Assembly: GCA_022616435.1 (NCBI GenBank)
Contig: JAKEET010000205.1
Location: forward strand, 1 to 48,407
Source: Gemmataceae bacterium
GTDB lineage: Bacteria > Planctomycetota > Planctomycetia > Gemmatales > Gemmataceae
DNA: 48,407 nucleotides
Direction: 5' to 3'
Shown here piece after piece: positions 48,150 to 48,407 of this stretch. The notes below the pieces were generated by a model, which was given only the letters and a program-made list of their open reading frames with translations, had not been told where the DNA came from and searched no databases. The translations under genes and the position numbers were made by a program. Position 1 is the first letter of the stretch. Every line of letters starts with the position of its first letter.

Positions 48150-48243
48150 CCAGAGGTCAGAAGTCGGAGGTCAGAAGTCGGAGACCCGATGGCGTTCCGA
48201 TCTCTGACTTCTGACCTCTGACCTCTGATCTCTGACTCCTGAC
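48150..48243. repeat. Inverted tandem units AGGTCAGAAGTC
   Basis: Tandem units at 48152-48183 are matched by complementary units at 48209-48243, with a central spacer. They are the same unit type as at 42040-42072. Confidence 0.7.
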
Positions 48244-48280
48244 TTTGCGGCTCGGCCACGAACCTGGCTGCCGGGTCGCT

Positions 48281-48313
48281 CAGGGGCGGAAATCGTTCCG
48301 CCCCTGTTTTATT
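48281..48313 (+). terminator. Intrinsic terminator (intron target)
   Basis: CAGGGGCGGAA (48281-48291) and TTCCGCCCCTG (48296-48306) form a perfect 11-bp stem with a 4-base loop, followed by TTTTATT. The group II intron 5' end begins at the next base. Confidence 0.85.
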
Positions 48314-48407
48314 GTGTGCCAGGTATGTTTTGCGTCAGGAGGTGCAAGTCCTCCGCGGGCGGTGATGGCCCGAACCGCAAGGCTAGGCAAGGGTGTCCGT
48401 CGCGAGG
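48314..48407 (+). mobile_element. 5' end of a group II intron (continues beyond the window)
   Basis: The 5' boundary GTGTG matches the GUGYG consensus. It is followed by domain I features familiar from bacterial ribozymes: AGGAGGTGCAAGTCCTCC (48338-48355), then GAACCGCAAGGCTAGGC and CAAGGGTGTCCGTCGCGAGG at the window end. The sequence resembles the Oceanobacillus iheyensis IIC intron in the same positions. Insertion directly after a terminator hairpin and T run is the habit of class IIC introns, which carry a reverse transcriptase/maturase gene in domain IV; that part lies outside the window. Class assignment is inference. Confidence 0.88.

Noticed and set aside
48150..48243. CRISPR-like array at the right end
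   Set aside because: The units are short, adjoining and arranged as an inverted pair, without regular spacers or cas genes.

Overview
The window is GC-rich and tightly packed, and it looks like chromosomal DNA of a planctomycete, most likely a Gemmata-type relative. The grounds are family content and style: ECF sigma factors with C-terminal membrane extensions, TadE/TadG-like pilin proteins, small secreted proteins of unknown family, BNR, WD40, PQQ and FG-GAP propellers, a Gfo/Idh protein with a Tat signal, a P-II protein, and many long inverted repeats between genes. No rRNA, tRNA, CRISPR array, prophage or transposase gene was recognised. The taxonomic call is inference from gene families; no comparison was run.

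Layout. 1-1822 (minus): an ECF sigma factor fused in one frame to a membrane segment and FG-GAP repeats, running off the left edge. 1975-8487 (minus): a DUF1963 protein, an acyl-CoA dehydrogenase, a BNR propeller, a Trm112-like zinc protein, a PLP aminotransferase preceded by what looks like a complete attenuator (an Ala/Ile-rich leader peptide, a competing pairing segment and a terminator), and a Gfo/Idh oxidoreductase. 8594-10498 (minus): an ABC exporter pair. 10668-15122 (minus): a TadE-TadE-TadG operon. 15394-20451: P-II, two different lipid kinases, two small secreted proteins, a zinc metallopeptidase and a methyltransferase. 20561-27008: a secreted protein of unknown family, a PQQ-type propeller, a large M48 membrane protease and an esterase. 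27161-31408: the pgk-accD-Ser/Thr kinase unit, divergent from mdh. 31475-35653: a J-like/TM/WD40 protein followed by a second ECF sigma factor. 35679-36493: a higBA toxin-antitoxin module with a readable promoter and operator. 36564-43323: a mosaic propeller/PIG-L-like/CBM9 protein, then a glycan group (GT2, DegT aminotransferase, methyltransferase) and a PilZ protein. 43418-48145: cardiolipin synthase, a secreted protein, a Uma2-type protein, a second J-like/TM sensor protein with a DUF1566 domain, and a small membrane protein. 48281-48407: a strong terminator with the 5' end of a group II intron immediately after it.

How the genes fit together. Several proteins join an intracellular module to a membrane segment and a repeat or ligand-type domain: the sigma/FG-GAP fusion, J-like/WD40 and J-like/DUF1566. 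This suggests envelope-linked signalling, with a stand-alone ECF sigma gene beside the WD40 protein. Lipid and envelope functions recur (two diacylglycerol-kinase types, cardiolipin synthase, acyl-CoA dehydrogenase, accD, a PmtA-like methyltransferase). Intergenic space holds at least eight distinct long inverted repeats; two copies of one family sit directly upstream of gene starts. The three observations I rate highest are the attenuator before the aminotransferase (6797-7021), the sigma factor-FG-GAP fusion (1-1822) and the group II intron following a terminator hairpin (48281-48407).
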